Under the pieces are notes generated by a model. It searched no databases. It saw nothing but the letters and a program-made list of their open reading frames with translations, and was not told the DNA's origin. DNA of 64,000 nucleotides from Tsukamurella pseudospumae (GTDB lineage: Bacteria; Actinomycetota; Actinomycetes; Mycobacteriales; Mycobacteriaceae): positions 248,001 through 312,000 of the forward strand of contig NZ_LSRE01000001.1 in NCBI RefSeq assembly GCF_001575205.1, read 5' to 3'. Positions 28,683 to 38,307 of the stretch are shown in pieces. A program made the translations under genes and the position numbers. Every line of letters starts with the position of its first letter. The stretch's first letter is position 1.

Positions 28683-29998
28683 TTGTTCTCCCCCTCGAAC
28701 TCCGCGTTGCGCAGCTCCGTGTTCAGTTCCGCGCCGATCACCTTCTGGCCGACGACATCTCCCTGCTCGTCGAGCAGTCCGAACCACTTCCCGGCGGTAT
28801 CGACGTCCTTATCGCCACGGCCGGAGAGGTTGACCACGATCACCGCGCCCGGGCCGAGCTCGCGCCCCAGTTCGAGCGCGCCCGCGACGGCGTGCGCCGA
28901 CTCGATCGCGGGGATGATCCCCTCGGTGCGGCACAGCAGCGCGAACGCGTCCATCGCCTGAGTGTCGGTGATCGGGACGTACTCCGCGCGGCCGTCCTCC
29001 TTGAGTTGCGCGTGCTCCGGGCCGACGCCCGGGTAGTCCAGCCCGGCCGAGATCGAGTGCGACTCGATGGTCTGGCCGTCCTCGTCCTGCAGCAGGTACG
29101 AATACGCGCCCTGGAAGGCGCCGGGGCTGCCGCCGGTGAAGGTCGCGGCGTGGCGGCCGGTCTCGACCCCGTCGCCGGCGGCCTCGCAGCCGACGAGCCG
29201 CACCCCCGCGTCGCCGATGAACGGGTGGAAGATGCCGATCGCGTTCGACCCGCCGCCCACGCAGGCGACCACGGCATCCGGCAGGCGCCCCGCCGCGTCG
29301 AGCACCTGCGCGCGCGCCTCCATGCCGACGATGCGCTGCAGGTCGCGAACCATGAGCGGGAACGGGTGCGGGCCCGCCGCGGTGCCGAAGCAGTAGTACG
29401 TCGTGTCGGCGTTGCTCACCCAGTCGCGCAGCGCTTCGTTGATCGCGTCCTTGAGCGATGCGGAACCGGACGCGACGGCGATCACCTCGGCGCCGAGCAG
29501 CCGCATCCGCGCGACGTTGAGCGCCTGGCGGTCCGTGTCGACCTTGCCCATGTAGACGACGCACTCGATCCCGAGCAGCGCGCAGGCGGTCGCGGTCGCG
29601 ACGCCGTGCTGGCCCGCACCGGTCTCCGCGATCACCCGCGGCTTGCCCATGCGCTTGGCCAGCAGCACCTGTCCGAGCACGTTGTTGATCTTGTGGCTGC
29701 CGGTGTGATTGAGATCCTCGCGCTTGAGGTACAGCTGTGCGCCGCCCGCGTGCTCGTTCAGGCGCACGCACGGGTACAGCGGTGACGGACGGCCGGTGTA
29801 CTGGCGCTGGAGGCGGTCCAGCTCGTCGAGGAAGCCGTCGTCGCTGCGGATCTTCTCGAACTCGGCGGTGACCTCCTCGATCACGGCCATCAGCGCCTCG
29901 GGCACGTGCCGACCTCCCCAGGCGCCCCAATGACCGGTCCCGTCCGGCTCATAGGCCGATCGCTGGGACAGTCCGGTACTCGCTTCTGGGAGGCTCAC
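28679..29998 (-). CDS. trpB: Tryptophan synthase beta subunit
   Basis: 439 residues. PLP enzyme that joins indole and serine. The PLP lysine is in [10 protein letters not shown], with AETGAGQHG and the phosphate loop GGGSNA all intact. In mycobacteria trpB follows trpC directly; here trpC lies about 6.8 kb away (36756-37574) and transcription of trpBA must start from its own promoter in the 87-bp gap to the divergent GNAT gene. A ~25-residue leader precedes the conserved core. Confidence 0.96.
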   Translation of the reverse strand: MSLPEASTGLSQRSAYEPDGTGHWGAWGGRHVPEALMAVIEEVTAEFEKIRSDDGFLDELDRLQRQYTGRPSPLYPCVRLNEHAGGAQLYLKREDLNHTGSHKINNVLGQVLLAKRMGKPRVIAETGAGQHGVATATACALLGIECVVYMGKVDTDRQALNVARMRLLGAEVIAVASGSASLKDAINEALRDWVSNADTTYYCFGTAAGPHPFPLMVRDLQRIVGMEARAQVLDAAGRLPDAVVACVGGGSNAIGIFHPFIGDAGVRLVGCEAAGDGVETGRHAATFTGGSPGAFQGAYSYLLQDEDGQTIESHSISAGLDYPGVGPEHAQLKEDGRAEYVPITDTQAMDAFALLCRTEGIIPAIESAHAVAGALELGRELGPGAVIVVNLSGRGDKDVDTAGKWFGLLDEQGDVVGQKVIGAELNTELRNAEFEGENK

Positions 29999-30085
29999 AC
30001 GACGATTATCCCCATCCCGTCAAAGTGGAATCACGGCGACGCCAAACATTCCGCGAATCCCTCTGCCCGACGAATGTTTCCGGGC

Positions 30086-30799
30086 ATGACCACCACTCTC
30101 GGCCACGTCCTCGACGATCCCGTCCGGGCCTCCCTCCGCGGCGCGCACGCCCGCTTCCGCCTCGGTGACGGTGCCGTGGTCCGCTACCGGCCGGACGTCG
30201 CGCGGTTCGTCGGGCATCCGGTCCGGCCGAACCCCGAGGAGTTCGACGCCCTGGCCCGGCTCGCCGTGCCCGGCATCCCGCTGTCCCTGCGCGGCGTGCG
30301 GGAGCCGCTCCCCGCGGGGTGGCGGGTGGTCGGCGAGGTCCCGTTGGTCCAGTACGACGGTGCCGCCCTCGCCACCGCTCCGGACGACGACGCCGAGGTG
30401 CTCGGTCCGCGGAACGCCGACGAGATCCTCGATCTCGTCGCCCGCACGCGTCCCGGTCCGTTCGAACGGCGCACCGTCGAACTGGGGCTCTACCTGGGAC
30501 TGCGCGACGAACGCGGCAGGTTGATCGCCGCGGCCGGGGAGCGCCTCCACCCGCCCGGGTGGACCGAGATCAGCGCGGTCTGCACGGACCCCGCGCACCG
30601 CGGCCGGGGCCTCGCGACCCGTCTCGTCCGCGCGGTCGGTCACCACATCCGGCAGCGGGGCGACACCCCGTTCCTGCACACCTCCGCCGAGAACACCAGC
30701 GCCCGCGCGCTCTACGAAGGGCTCGGCTTCGAACTACGCGCCGCGATCCCTCTGCTCCTCGTCCATCCGCCCGCCACCGAACCCTCCGGAGCGTCATGA
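30086..30799 (+). CDS. GNAT-family N-acetyltransferase
   Basis: 237 residues with the ATG at 30086 (an in-frame ATG at 30074 is possible). The C-terminal half is an FR47-like GNAT domain: ISAVCTDPAHRGRGLATRLV contains the acetyl-CoA loop RGRGLA, followed by FLHTSAENTSARALYEGLGF. The N-terminal half (about 110 residues) is not recognised. Its stop overlaps the ABC permease start, so it is the first gene of an amino-acid importer operon, which hints at an amino-acid or amine substrate. Confidence 0.85.
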   Translation: MTTTLGHVLDDPVRASLRGAHARFRLGDGAVVRYRPDVARFVGHPVRPNPEEFDALARLAVPGIPLSLRGVREPLPAGWRVVGEVPLVQYDGAALATAPDDDAEVLGPRNADEILDLVARTRPGPFERRTVELGLYLGLRDERGRLIAAAGERLHPPGWTEISAVCTDPAHRGRGLATRLVRAVGHHIRQRGDTPFLHTSAENTSARALYEGLGFELRAAIPLLLVHPPATEPSGAS

Positions 30800-31710
30800 C
30801 CCTCGCCCTCACCCGGCCGCACGCGATCACCACCGACCCCGAGCTCGCCGAACTCGCCGCGCTGCCCGTACGTCACCGCGCGCAGTGGGGCCGCTGGCTC
30901 GCAGTCGCGGTCGCCGTCGTGCTGTTCGCGCAACTGGCCGTCTCCGCCGTGACCAACCCGCGCTTCGACTGGCCCACGTTCGGCGCCTACCTGTTCAGCC
31001 CGACGATCCTGGAGGCCCTCTGGTTCACGGTGCAGCTCACCGCGATCGGCGCGGTGTTCGGCTTCCTGTTCGGCGGCGTGCTGGCGCTGGCCCGCCTGTC
31101 CGGCAACCGCGTCCTCACGGCGTTCGGCTTCGCGTTCATCTGGCTGTTCCGCTCGATCCCGCTCATCGTGCAGATCCTGTTCTGGGGCTACCTCGGCGCG
31201 CTCTATCCGACGATCGGACTGGGAATCCCGTTCGGCCCCACGTTCGTCGACGCGCCGACCAAGGACCTGCTCTCGCCGTACACCGCGGCCGTCATCGGCA
31301 TCGTCCTGCATCAGGCCGCGTACGGCTCCGAGATCGTGCGCGCCGGGATCCTCGGCGTCGCGGACGGCCAGCACGACGCCGCCCGCGCCCTCGGCATCCC
31401 GCCGGCCGCGCACCTGCTGCGGATCACGCTCCCCCAGGCGTTGCGGACGATCGTCCCGCCCGCCGCCAACGAGGTGATCGGCCTGCTCAAGGGCACGACG
31501 GCCGTCTTCATCCTGGCGCTACCGGACCTGTTCTACCAGGTCCAGGTGATCTACGGCCGCAACGGCCGGATCATCCCGCTGCTGCTCGTGGCCGTCGCCT
31601 GGTACGCGCTGCTGACCACGGTGCTGTCGATCGGCCAGCACTACCTCGAGAAGCGTCTCGCGCGGGGCCACGGGGCCTCGACGAGTTCGACGAAGGAGAA
31701 CGCCGCATGA
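30796..31710 (+). CDS. Polar amino-acid ABC transporter permease
   Basis: 304 residues of the His/Glu/Gln/Arg permease family. A cytoplasmic N-terminus of about 35 residues is followed by five to six membrane helices; the EAA loop that touches the ATPase is readable as DGQHDAARALGIPPAAHLLRI. The segment FRSIPLIVQILF is typical of the family. Overlaps GNAT upstream and the ATPase downstream by 4 bases each. Only one permease gene is present, so it would act as a homodimer. Confidence 0.9.
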   Translation: MTLALTRPHAITTDPELAELAALPVRHRAQWGRWLAVAVAVVLFAQLAVSAVTNPRFDWPTFGAYLFSPTILEALWFTVQLTAIGAVFGFLFGGVLALARLSGNRVLTAFGFAFIWLFRSIPLIVQILFWGYLGALYPTIGLGIPFGPTFVDAPTKDLLSPYTAAVIGIVLHQAAYGSEIVRAGILGVADGQHDAARALGIPPAAHLLRITLPQALRTIVPPAANEVIGLLKGTTAVFILALPDLFYQVQVIYGRNGRIIPLLLVAVAWYALLTTVLSIGQHYLEKRLARGHGASTSSTKENAA

Positions 31711-32498
31711 CCGCCATCGATCCGCGTCCGCGCCTCGAGGCCGTGGGACTCACCAAGCGCTTCGGGCACGACGACGTGCTGCGCGGCGTCGATCTGACCG
31801 TCGCACCCGGCGAAGTGGTCTCGATCATCGGACCGTCGGGCTCCGGGAAGTCGACGCTACTCCGGCTGCTCAACCATCTGGAGGAACCGAACTCGGGCGT
31901 CGTCCGCGTCGACGGCGAGCTCGTCGGCGTCCGTCGACGCGGCGATCACCTCGTCGCCCTGCGCGAACGCGAACTGCGGCGCCAGCGCGCGCGGATCGGC
32001 TTCGTCTTCCAGCAGTTCAACCTGTTCCCCCACCTCACGGCGGCCGAGAACGTCGCGCGCCCCCAACGTCTGACACTGGGGCGGAACCGCTCCGAGGCGG
32101 ACGGCCGTGCGCGCGAGCTGCTGGACCGCGTCGGCCTCGGCGGGCACGCCGGCCACTACCCCGGGCAGCTCTCCGGCGGCCAGCAGCAGCGCGTCGCGAT
32201 CGCTCGCGCCCTCGCGCTCGACCCGGACCTCATCCTGTTCGACGAGCCGACCTCCGCCCTCGACCCCGAGCTCGTCGGCGAGGTGAACGCCGTGATCGCG
32301 GAGCTCGCCGCCGAGGGCCGGACCCTGGTCGTGGTCACCCATGAGCTGGCTTTCGCCCGCCGCATCTCCGACCGGATCGTCTTCCTCGACCGTGGCCGCG
32401 TGGTCGCGGTCGGTTCGCCATCGGCCGTACTCGATCGTCCCGCCACCGACCGCACCCGCACCTTTCTCGCCCACTGGACCGCCAAGGAGACCGCATGA
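31707..32498 (+). CDS. Polar amino-acid ABC transporter ATP-binding protein
   Basis: 263 residues, GlnQ/ArtP type. Walker A GPSGSGKST is near residue 43, Q-loop QQFNLFPHLTA, signature LSGGQQQRVAIARAL, Walker B LILFDEPTSALDPE and the H-loop VVTHE are all present. It powers the adjacent permease. Start overlaps the permease stop, and its stop overlaps the binding-protein gene. Confidence 0.94.
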   Translation: MTAIDPRPRLEAVGLTKRFGHDDVLRGVDLTVAPGEVVSIIGPSGSGKSTLLRLLNHLEEPNSGVVRVDGELVGVRRRGDHLVALRERELRRQRARIGFVFQQFNLFPHLTAAENVARPQRLTLGRNRSEADGRARELLDRVGLGGHAGHYPGQLSGGQQQRVAIARALALDPDLILFDEPTSALDPELVGEVNAVIAELAAEGRTLVVVTHELAFARRISDRIVFLDRGRVVAVGSPSAVLDRPATDRTRTFLAHWTAKETA

Positions 32499-33502
32499 CC
32501 ACCCGAACGACGACCCGACACAGACTCCCCGCGCTCGTCGCGGCGATCGCCCTCGCAGGCTCGGTGCTCGCGGGCTGCGGCGGAGCGACCACGGAGTCGA
32601 CGACCGCGAGCGTGACCGGTGCCGCGGGCCAACAGCTCAACCTCACCAGCAAGCAGAACCGCATCGTCCCGGCGAAGAACGAAGCCGCGGCCTCGCTACT
32701 CCCCCAGGCGATCCGCGACCGCGGGACCCTCCGCGTGGCTCACGGATCAGGTGCGGGCAATGCGCCGTTCTACTTCCCCGCGACCGACGACGAGCGCGTG
32801 TTCATCGGCGACGAGTCGGACATCGCCCACCTCATCGCGGGCGCGTTGGGCCTGAAGCTCGAGGAGTCCAACACCTCGTGGGAGGGTCTCTTCCTGGGCA
32901 TCGACAGCGGTCAGTTCGACCTGGGCGTCTCGAACGTCACCGTCACGGAGGCGCGCAAGCAGAAGTACGACTTCGCCACCTATCGCAAGGACGATCTCGC
33001 CGTCGAGGTCCAGGATTCGTCGACCTTCACGTTCACCGACGGGAACTCCTTCTCCGGGAAGACGGTGGCTGTCGGATCGGGTACCAACCAGGAGCGGATC
33101 CTGCAGCGCTACGACACCGACCTGCGCGCCGCCGGGAAGCCGGGGATCACCATCAAGAACTACCAGGACAACACCGGCGTCTACGCCGCGCTCGCATCCG
33201 GCCAGATCGACGCCTACTTCGGCCCGAACCCGATATCGGCGTTCCATGTGGCGCAGACCAGGGGCACGCCGAACGCCACGAAGATCGTCGGCCGGGTATC
33301 GGGCGCGGGTTCCACGCTGCAGGGCCTGATCGGCGCGACCACTCGCAAGGACAGCGGGATCATCCGTGCGGTGCAGGCGGCGCTGGAATCGACGATCCGC
33401 AGCGGCGACTACGCGAAGGTGCTGCAGCGCTGGGGCCTTGAGGCCGAGGCCGTGCCCGCTTCGGAGATCAACCCGCCGGGGCTGCCGATCACCGACAAGT
33501 GA
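32495..33502 (+). CDS. Amino-acid ABC transporter substrate-binding lipoprotein
   Basis: 335 residues, SBP_bac_3 family. The signal peptide ends with lipobox SVLAGC (Cys near residue 28). The domain shows the usual DLGVSNVTVTEARKQKYDFA and ALASGQIDAYFG segments of polar amino-acid binders. The ligand cannot be named. Last gene of the GNAT-permease-ATPase-binding protein operon; it converges on the GntR gene with 21 bases between them. Confidence 0.92.
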   Translation: MTTRTTTRHRLPALVAAIALAGSVLAGCGGATTESTTASVTGAAGQQLNLTSKQNRIVPAKNEAAASLLPQAIRDRGTLRVAHGSGAGNAPFYFPATDDERVFIGDESDIAHLIAGALGLKLEESNTSWEGLFLGIDSGQFDLGVSNVTVTEARKQKYDFATYRKDDLAVEVQDSSTFTFTDGNSFSGKTVAVGSGTNQERILQRYDTDLRAAGKPGITIKNYQDNTGVYAALASGQIDAYFGPNPISAFHVAQTRGTPNATKIVGRVSGAGSTLQGLIGATTRKDSGIIRAVQAALESTIRSGDYAKVLQRWGLEAEAVPASEINPPGLPITDK

Positions 33503-33523
33503 GGCCCCGACCCCACACCACCG

Positions 33524-34300
33524 TCAGCTCGCAGCGGGTTCGGCCGCGACGCCCGTCGTCGCGGTCGGACTCGTCGCACGGGCCACGAATTTGAACCGGT
33601 CCCCCCGGTAGACGCTGCGCGTCCACTCGAGGGCCACACCGTCCACCCCGCGCCCCAGGCGGTGGACCATGAGCATCGGATGCCCCGTCGGCACCGCCAG
33701 CAGCTCCGCCTCGTCCGGAGACGCCAGCGCCGTCTCCACCGTGTCCTCCACCGCTGCGATCTCCCGCGAGTAGTGCACGCGCAGCGCCTCGTACAGCGAG
33801 GCACCGTCCTCCGCCAACCGCCCCGCGAGCCCGCGCAGCGGTCCGCGCAGGTGGGCGATCTCGATGGCGAGCGGCTCGTCGTCGACGATGCGCAGCCGCG
33901 TCACCCGGTACACGCGCGCCCCGCGCGACAGCTCGAGCGCGGCCTGCGTCTCCGCGTCCGCCGGGACGTGGTCGCACGCCAGCACCCGCGAATCGACCGT
34001 CTTGCCGTCGACGCCGACATCCTCGCTCAACGAGGTCAGTTGACGCACCCGCACCACCTTCGGCGGCGCGACGTACGTCCCGCTGCCGTGTTCGCGGCGC
34101 AACACGCCTTCCGCGGACAGCTCGGCGAGGGCCTTTCGGAGCGTCGTGCGCGAGACGCCGAGCTCCTCGGCGAGCCTGCGCTCGGCCGGCAGCGTGTCGC
34201 CGTGCCCCAAATCGCCGATCCGTCGTTGCAGTTCCATCTTCGCGCGAAAATAACGGGGCGGCTCGGTGTGCCTCGTGCGAGGGATCGTCATGTGTTCCAC
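33524..34300 (-). CDS. GntR/HutC-family regulator (DasR/NagR-like)
   Basis: 258 residues. N-terminal GntR winged helix (about residues 18-78, with LAEELGVSRTTLRKALAELSAEGVL) and a C-terminal UTRA effector domain (residues 95-240). The GTG at 34300 has AAGGGG four bases upstream; an ATG at 34291 is the alternative. DasR/NagR-like UTRA regulators sense glucosamine-6-P or GlcNAc-6-P. This fits the two DasR-type operators in the promoter region and the divergent sugar porter and NagK-like kinase. Autoregulation is likely because the first operator lies next to its own ribosome binding site. Confidence 0.9.
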   Translation of the reverse strand: MEHMTIPRTRHTEPPRYFRAKMELQRRIGDLGHGDTLPAERRLAEELGVSRTTLRKALAELSAEGVLRREHGSGTYVAPPKVVRVRQLTSLSEDVGVDGKTVDSRVLACDHVPADAETQAALELSRGARVYRVTRLRIVDDEPLAIEIAHLRGPLRGLAGRLAEDGASLYEALRVHYSREIAAVEDTVETALASPDEAELLAVPTGHPMLMVHRLGRGVDGVALEWTRSVYRGDRFKFVARATSPTATTGVAAEPAAS

Positions 34301-34319
34301 ACTACCCCTTGACGGTACA

Positions 34320-34335
34320 AGTGGTCTATGCCACT
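34320..34335. promoter_or_regulatory. DasR-type operator 1
   Basis: AGTGGTCTATGCCACT differs from the actinobacterial dre consensus AGTGGTCTAGACCACT at two central positions. It lies 19 bases upstream of the gntR start and directly after a TTGACG box (34309-34314) on the plus strand, so it can block transcription in both directions. Confidence 0.8.
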
Positions 34336-34345
34336 CTTGATCAAC

Positions 34346-34369
34346 CCCAAGTGGTGTAGACCACTTGGG
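34346..34369. promoter_or_regulatory. DasR-type operator 2
   Basis: Arms CCCAAGTGGT and ACCACTTGGG are perfect inverted repeats around GTAG; the core AGTGGTGTAGACCACT is one base from the dre consensus. It ends 19 bases before the start of the MFS porter gene and just ahead of its ribosome binding site (AAGGAGAG). Confidence 0.85.
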
Positions 34370-34388
34370 CGGACCTCAAGGAGAGAGC

Positions 34389-35828
34389 ATGAGCGGTAGG
34401 CAGGCTGCCAAGTCCAGCGCAGTCCTCGTCGGCGTCGCAGCAGCGAGCCTCGGCGTCATCTACGGATACGACACGTCGAACATCGCCGCGGCGAAGGACT
34501 TCATCGCCACGGACTTCCATCTCGGTGACACTGCCACGCAGGCACTGGTCACCGTGGTCATCGTGGGCGAGATCCTCGGCGCCATCGTCGGCGGCTGGTT
34601 CGCCAACAAGGTGGGCCGCAAGAAGGCGATGGTCTCCGTCGCCGCCGGCTACACCGTGTTCGCCCTGCTCGGGGCGCTGTCGCCGTGGCTCGTGACGCTG
34701 TACGCCGCCCGGTTCCTCCTCGGACTGACCGTCGGCATCTCAGTGGTGGTCGTGCCGGTCTTCGTGGCGGAATCCGCACCGGCGAAACGGCGCGGTGCGA
34801 TGCTCGTGACCTATCAGTTCGCCACGATCTTCGGCATCATCCTGGGCTACGTCTTCGGCTTCCTCCTCGCCGACCAGCAGCACGCGTGGCAGTGGATGCT
34901 CGGTATCGCCGCGGTTCCCGCGATTCTGGTCGGCCTGGTCCTGCTCCGCCTGCCCGACACCGCTCGCTGGTACATGACCCGCGGCCGCGAGGCGGAGGCA
35001 CGCACCACTCTCGCCGCTGTCGAACCCACCGCCTCCGCCGCGGAGATCGACGCCGAGATCGCCGAGATGCGCGCGCAACTGTCGGACGAGTCCGGCGGCA
35101 AGCTCAGCCAGCTGTTCCGCCAGCCCTATCTCCGGGCCACGTTCTTCGTCGTCGTGCTCGGCTTCTTCATCCAGATCACCGGCATCAACGCGATCGTCAA
35201 CTACAGCCCCGACATCTTCAAGTCGATGGGATTCAAGGACAACTTCGGCACGTACATGCTGCCCGCCTTCGTGCAGCTCTTCGGCCTGCTCGCCGTGATC
35301 ATCTCGATCTTCACCATCGACCGCTTCGGTCGTCGCCCCATCCTGCTCGGCGGCATCGGCACGATGATCCTGGCGTTCGTCGTGATGATCACCGCGTATC
35401 AGATGGCGGACGGAGATTTCGAGACCCATAAGTCCGCCAGCGTGGTGGGCTTCGCCGGCCTCGTACTCGTGACCATCGGCTTCTCGTTCGGCTTCGGCTC
35501 GCTCGTCTGGGTGTACGCCGGCGAGGCCTTCCCCGCTCGCCTGCGCGCCTACGGCTCGTCGGCCATGCTCACCTCCGACCTGGTCGCGAACGCGATCGTC
35601 GCCCAGCTCACCCTGACGATGCTGCACAGCAAGCTGCTCGGCGGCACCGGCACCTTCGCGTTGTTCGGCGTCATGTCGGTCCTCGCCTTCCTGTTCGTGC
35701 TCAAGTTCGCCCCGGAGACGAAGGGCCGCAAGCTCGAGGACATCCAGCACTACTGGGAGAACGGCGGCAAGTGGCCGACCACGACCGGCGAGCCCGGTGC
35801 CGGTCAGGCGGAGGTCGCGGTCAAGTGA
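34389..35828 (+). CDS. MFS sugar porter, probable aminosugar uptake
   Basis: 479 residues, 12 predicted membrane helices, sugar-porter subfamily. Family marks: GRK after helix 2 (ANKVGRKKAM), RFLLGLTVGI in helix 4, a central cytoplasmic loop (residues about 205-250), DRFGRRP after helix 8, and the C-terminal APETKGRKLEDI. A strong ribosome binding site precedes the ATG. The DasR-type operators upstream and the downstream kinase suggest import of GlcNAc or a related aminosugar; the sugar itself is inference. Confidence 0.88.
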   Translation: MSGRQAAKSSAVLVGVAAASLGVIYGYDTSNIAAAKDFIATDFHLGDTATQALVTVVIVGEILGAIVGGWFANKVGRKKAMVSVAAGYTVFALLGALSPWLVTLYAARFLLGLTVGISVVVVPVFVAESAPAKRRGAMLVTYQFATIFGIILGYVFGFLLADQQHAWQWMLGIAAVPAILVGLVLLRLPDTARWYMTRGREAEARTTLAAVEPTASAAEIDAEIAEMRAQLSDESGGKLSQLFRQPYLRATFFVVVLGFFIQITGINAIVNYSPDIFKSMGFKDNFGTYMLPAFVQLFGLLAVIISIFTIDRFGRRPILLGGIGTMILAFVVMITAYQMADGDFETHKSASVVGFAGLVLVTIGFSFGFGSLVWVYAGEAFPARLRAYGSSAMLTSDLVANAIVAQLTLTMLHSKLLGGTGTFALFGVMSVLAFLFVLKFAPETKGRKLEDIQHYWENGGKWPTTTGEPGAGQAEVAVK

Positions 35829-36727
35829 ACACCGCGGTGATCGGCCTCGACATCGGAGGCTCGAAGACGCAGGCGGTCCGCGCGGAGAACGGCGTGGTCG
35901 TGGCCGAGGCCCTCGCGGGGAGCGCGAACATCGCGTCGGTGGGCCAGGCCGAGGCCGGTCGCCAGCTCGACATCGCGCTCGCCCGGCTCGGCGTCGAGGG
36001 CGTGGGCGCCGTGTGCGCCGGCGCCGCCGGCGTCGAGACACCGGCGGGGGCGGCCACGCTGACCCGGCTGCTCGCGGACCGGATCCCCGGCGCCCGCGTC
36101 CGCGTTGTGCACGACAGCCAGCTCATCCTCGCCGCAGCGGGCGTCCGCGACGGCATCGCGGTGATCTCCGGTACGGGCGCCGTAGCGTGGGGCCGGGCGG
36201 GCGACAAGCACGCCCGCGCCGGCGGCTGGGGTTACCTGCTCGGGGACGAGGGCAGCGGCTACTGGGTGGCCAAGGAGGCGGTGCGCCGCACTCTCATCCG
36301 GATCGATCGGGAGGAGCCCGCGGATCACCTCGGCCAGCAGCTCGCGGCCGATTGCGGCCTGCAGGACACCGACGAGCTGCTCGACCACTTCTACGCGCAG
36401 CCCGAGCGACGCTACTGGGCCGGACGCGCCCGGGTCGTCTTCGAGCTGGCGCAGTCGGGCGACCCGGTGAGCACGGACATCGTGGACCAGGCGGCGATCG
36501 CCCTGACCGACATCGCGCTGTCCGTCGCGGATCGCATCGGCTCGGCGGGCCCCGTCGTCCTGGCGGGCGGCCTCGCCGTGCACCAGCCCGCACTGCAGCG
36601 CCGTGTTCGGCACCACCTGGGGATGCGGGGCGTCTCCGACCTGCGGGTGCTCACCGTCGACCCCGTCCGCGGCGCCATCCAGATCGCCCTGCGCGAGCTC
36701 GAGCGTCGCAACTCCGCGAAGACCTGA
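35825..36727 (+). CDS. BadF/NagK-type ATPase, probable N-acetylglucosamine kinase
   Basis: 300 residues. ASKHA-fold kinase: phosphate-1 motif DIGGSKTQAV at the N-terminus, adenosine-side motifs VISGTGAVAWGR and LLGDEGSGYWV in the middle, and VVLAGGLAV near the C-terminus. GTG start overlaps the porter stop (GTGA). The family includes eukaryotic and bacterial GlcNAc kinases and some other carboxylate-linked ATPases. Context (dre sites, GntR/UTRA, sugar porter) supports GlcNAc or glucosamine phosphorylation. No nagA or nagB follows; they must be elsewhere. Confidence 0.85.
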   Translation: MNTAVIGLDIGGSKTQAVRAENGVVVAEALAGSANIASVGQAEAGRQLDIALARLGVEGVGAVCAGAAGVETPAGAATLTRLLADRIPGARVRVVHDSQLILAAAGVRDGIAVISGTGAVAWGRAGDKHARAGGWGYLLGDEGSGYWVAKEAVRRTLIRIDREEPADHLGQQLAADCGLQDTDELLDHFYAQPERRYWAGRARVVFELAQSGDPVSTDIVDQAAIALTDIALSVADRIGSAGPVVLAGGLAVHQPALQRRVRHHLGMRGVSDLRVLTVDPVRGAIQIALRELERRNSAKT

Positions 36728-36755
36728 GTCCGTGCGGCTGCCCCGCGTCAGCGCA

Positions 36756-37574
36756 TCATCGCGCGGGGCGCGGGCAGCTGGGGTGCGAGCCCGCGGTGGC
36801 GAGGTCGGCGACCGCGGTCCGCGGGTCGCCCGCCGTCACCAGTCCCTCGCCGACCAGCACGCCGTCGGCGCCCTGGCCCGCGTAGGTGAGGAGGTCGTGG
36901 CTGTCGCGCACGCCCGACTCGGCGATCTTGATCACCGACGAGGGCAGGCCGGGCGCGATGCGGCCGAAGGTCTCGGGGTCGACGTCGAGGGACTTGAGGT
37001 TGCGGGCGTTGACGCCGATCACGGTGGCACCCGCCTCGAGCGCGCGGTCGGCCTCGTCCTCCGTGTGCACCTCGACGAGGGCCGTCATGCCGAGCGACTC
37101 CACGCGGTCGAGCAGCGACACGAGCACGGGCTGTTCCAGCGCCGCGACGATGAGCAGCACCAGATCCGCACCGTGGGCACGAGCCTCGTGGATCTGATAC
37201 GGGCACACGATGAAATCCTTGCGCAGCACAGGGATCCGGACCCGGTCGCGCACCGCGTCCAGATCGGCCAGCGAGCCCTTGAACCGGCGCTCCTCGGTGA
37301 GCACGCTGATCGCACGCGCTCCCCCGGCCTCGTACTCCGACGCCAACGCGGCGGGATTCGCGATGCCCGCGAGCTCGCCCTTCGACGGGCTGGCCCGCTT
37401 GACCTCCGCGATGACCGCGATACCGGGCGCGCGCAGCGCGGCGGTGGCGTCGAGCGCGGGTTCCGCGGCCTTCGCGGCGGCCTTCACGGCGGCGAGGTCG
37501 AGGAGGGCTTCACGGGCCGCCACGTCCGCGCGCACACCCTCGATGATCGAGTCGAGAACAGTGGGTGATGTCAC
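36756..37574 (-). CDS. trpC: Indole-3-glycerol phosphate synthase
   Basis: 272 residues. Ring closure of CdRP to indole-3-glycerol phosphate. The catalytic lysine motif [24 protein letters not shown], and the phosphate-binding [13 protein letters not shown] are intact. I use the GTG at 37574 ([10 protein letters not shown]), the family N-terminus; the longer frame upstream is Arg-rich non-coding sequence. Third trp gene in trpE-TM-trpC; trpB and trpA are displaced by the insert that starts after this gene. Confidence 0.95.
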   Translation of the reverse strand: MTSPTVLDSIIEGVRADVAAREALLDLAAVKAAAKAAEPALDATAALRAPGIAVIAEVKRASPSKGELAGIANPAALASEYEAGGARAISVLTEERRFKGSLADLDAVRDRVRIPVLRKDFIVCPYQIHEARAHGADLVLLIVAALEQPVLVSLLDRVESLGMTALVEVHTEDEADRALEAGATVIGVNARNLKSLDVDPETFGRIAPGLPSSVIKIAESGVRDSHDLLTYAGQGADGVLVGEGLVTAGDPRTAVADLATAGSHPSCPRPAR

Positions 37575-37614
37575 GGCAGCGGGCCTTTCGTGGAGCGTGC
37601 AGCGTGGTCCAAGA

Positions 37615-38307
37615 TTAGCCCTCCGTCCGCGGGCGGTCGGGCGCGGCCCCCTCGCGTGACGAGCTCTCCACTCGACCCGCCTCGGCGGCGCCGGTGGTCG
37701 TCGGGTCCTCGCCACCGTCGAGGGCGTCCCAGAGGTCCCGCTCCGACGCCTCCTCCACCGCGGCATCGTCGAACACCCGCTGCTCCAGCTGGGCGCGACG
37801 CGCCGCGGGCGAGACGTACTTCGACCCCATCCCGCCGGCGCGGAGGCCGCGCACCAACAGCGCCGCGGCGACGACGGCGAGGAGACCCGCGACCAGCGCC
37901 ACGGACGGGCCCCCCGCGGTCTTGGCGACCGCGGAGATATAGTCCTTGTTGCCCATCACCGCGTCGCCGCGCAGGATCTTCTCCAGGTAGCCGATGTCGG
38001 GCTCCTGGGTCAGCACCGTCAGCGCGGGATACGCCGTGCCGATCGCGGCCGCCGCGACGATCAGCGCCACCAGCGCCCGAGCCCACGTCTTGAGCGCCAG
38101 CCCGGCCGCGATGGCCGCGAGGAAGACCAGCCACAGCGCGGACAGCGCGGGCGCCCAGGTGTGCCCTGCGACCTCCATCGTTCGTGCGTCCGTCAGCCCG
38201 TCCGTCAGGGTGACGCCCATCCACGACATCCGGCCCGCGCCCCACGCGGCGCCCGCTGCGCCGGCCAGCAGGAGCGCGACCAGTGCCAGGTTCCGTTTCG
38301 CGTTCAT
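37615..38307 (-). CDS. Trp-operon-associated membrane protein (TIGR02234/PF09534)
   Basis: 230 residues with four hydrophobic helices (about residues 8-28, 52-72, 75-97, 135-155) and a long acidic cytoplasmic tail. It sits between trpE and trpC exactly as Rv1610 does in mycobacteria, and the region [20 protein letters not shown] fits that family. Function unknown; a role in tryptophan or anthranilate transport or membrane tethering has only positional support. ATG overlaps the trpE stop by 4 bases. Confidence 0.88.
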   Translation of the reverse strand: MNAKRNLALVALLLAGAAGAAWGAGRMSWMGVTLTDGLTDARTMEVAGHTWAPALSALWLVFLAAIAAGLALKTWARALVALIVAAAAIGTAYPALTVLTQEPDIGYLEKILRGDAVMGNKDYISAVAKTAGGPSVALVAGLLAVVAAALLVRGLRAGGMGSKYVSPAARRAQLEQRVFDDAAVEEASERDLWDALDGGEDPTTTGAAEAGRVESSSREGAAPDRPRTEG

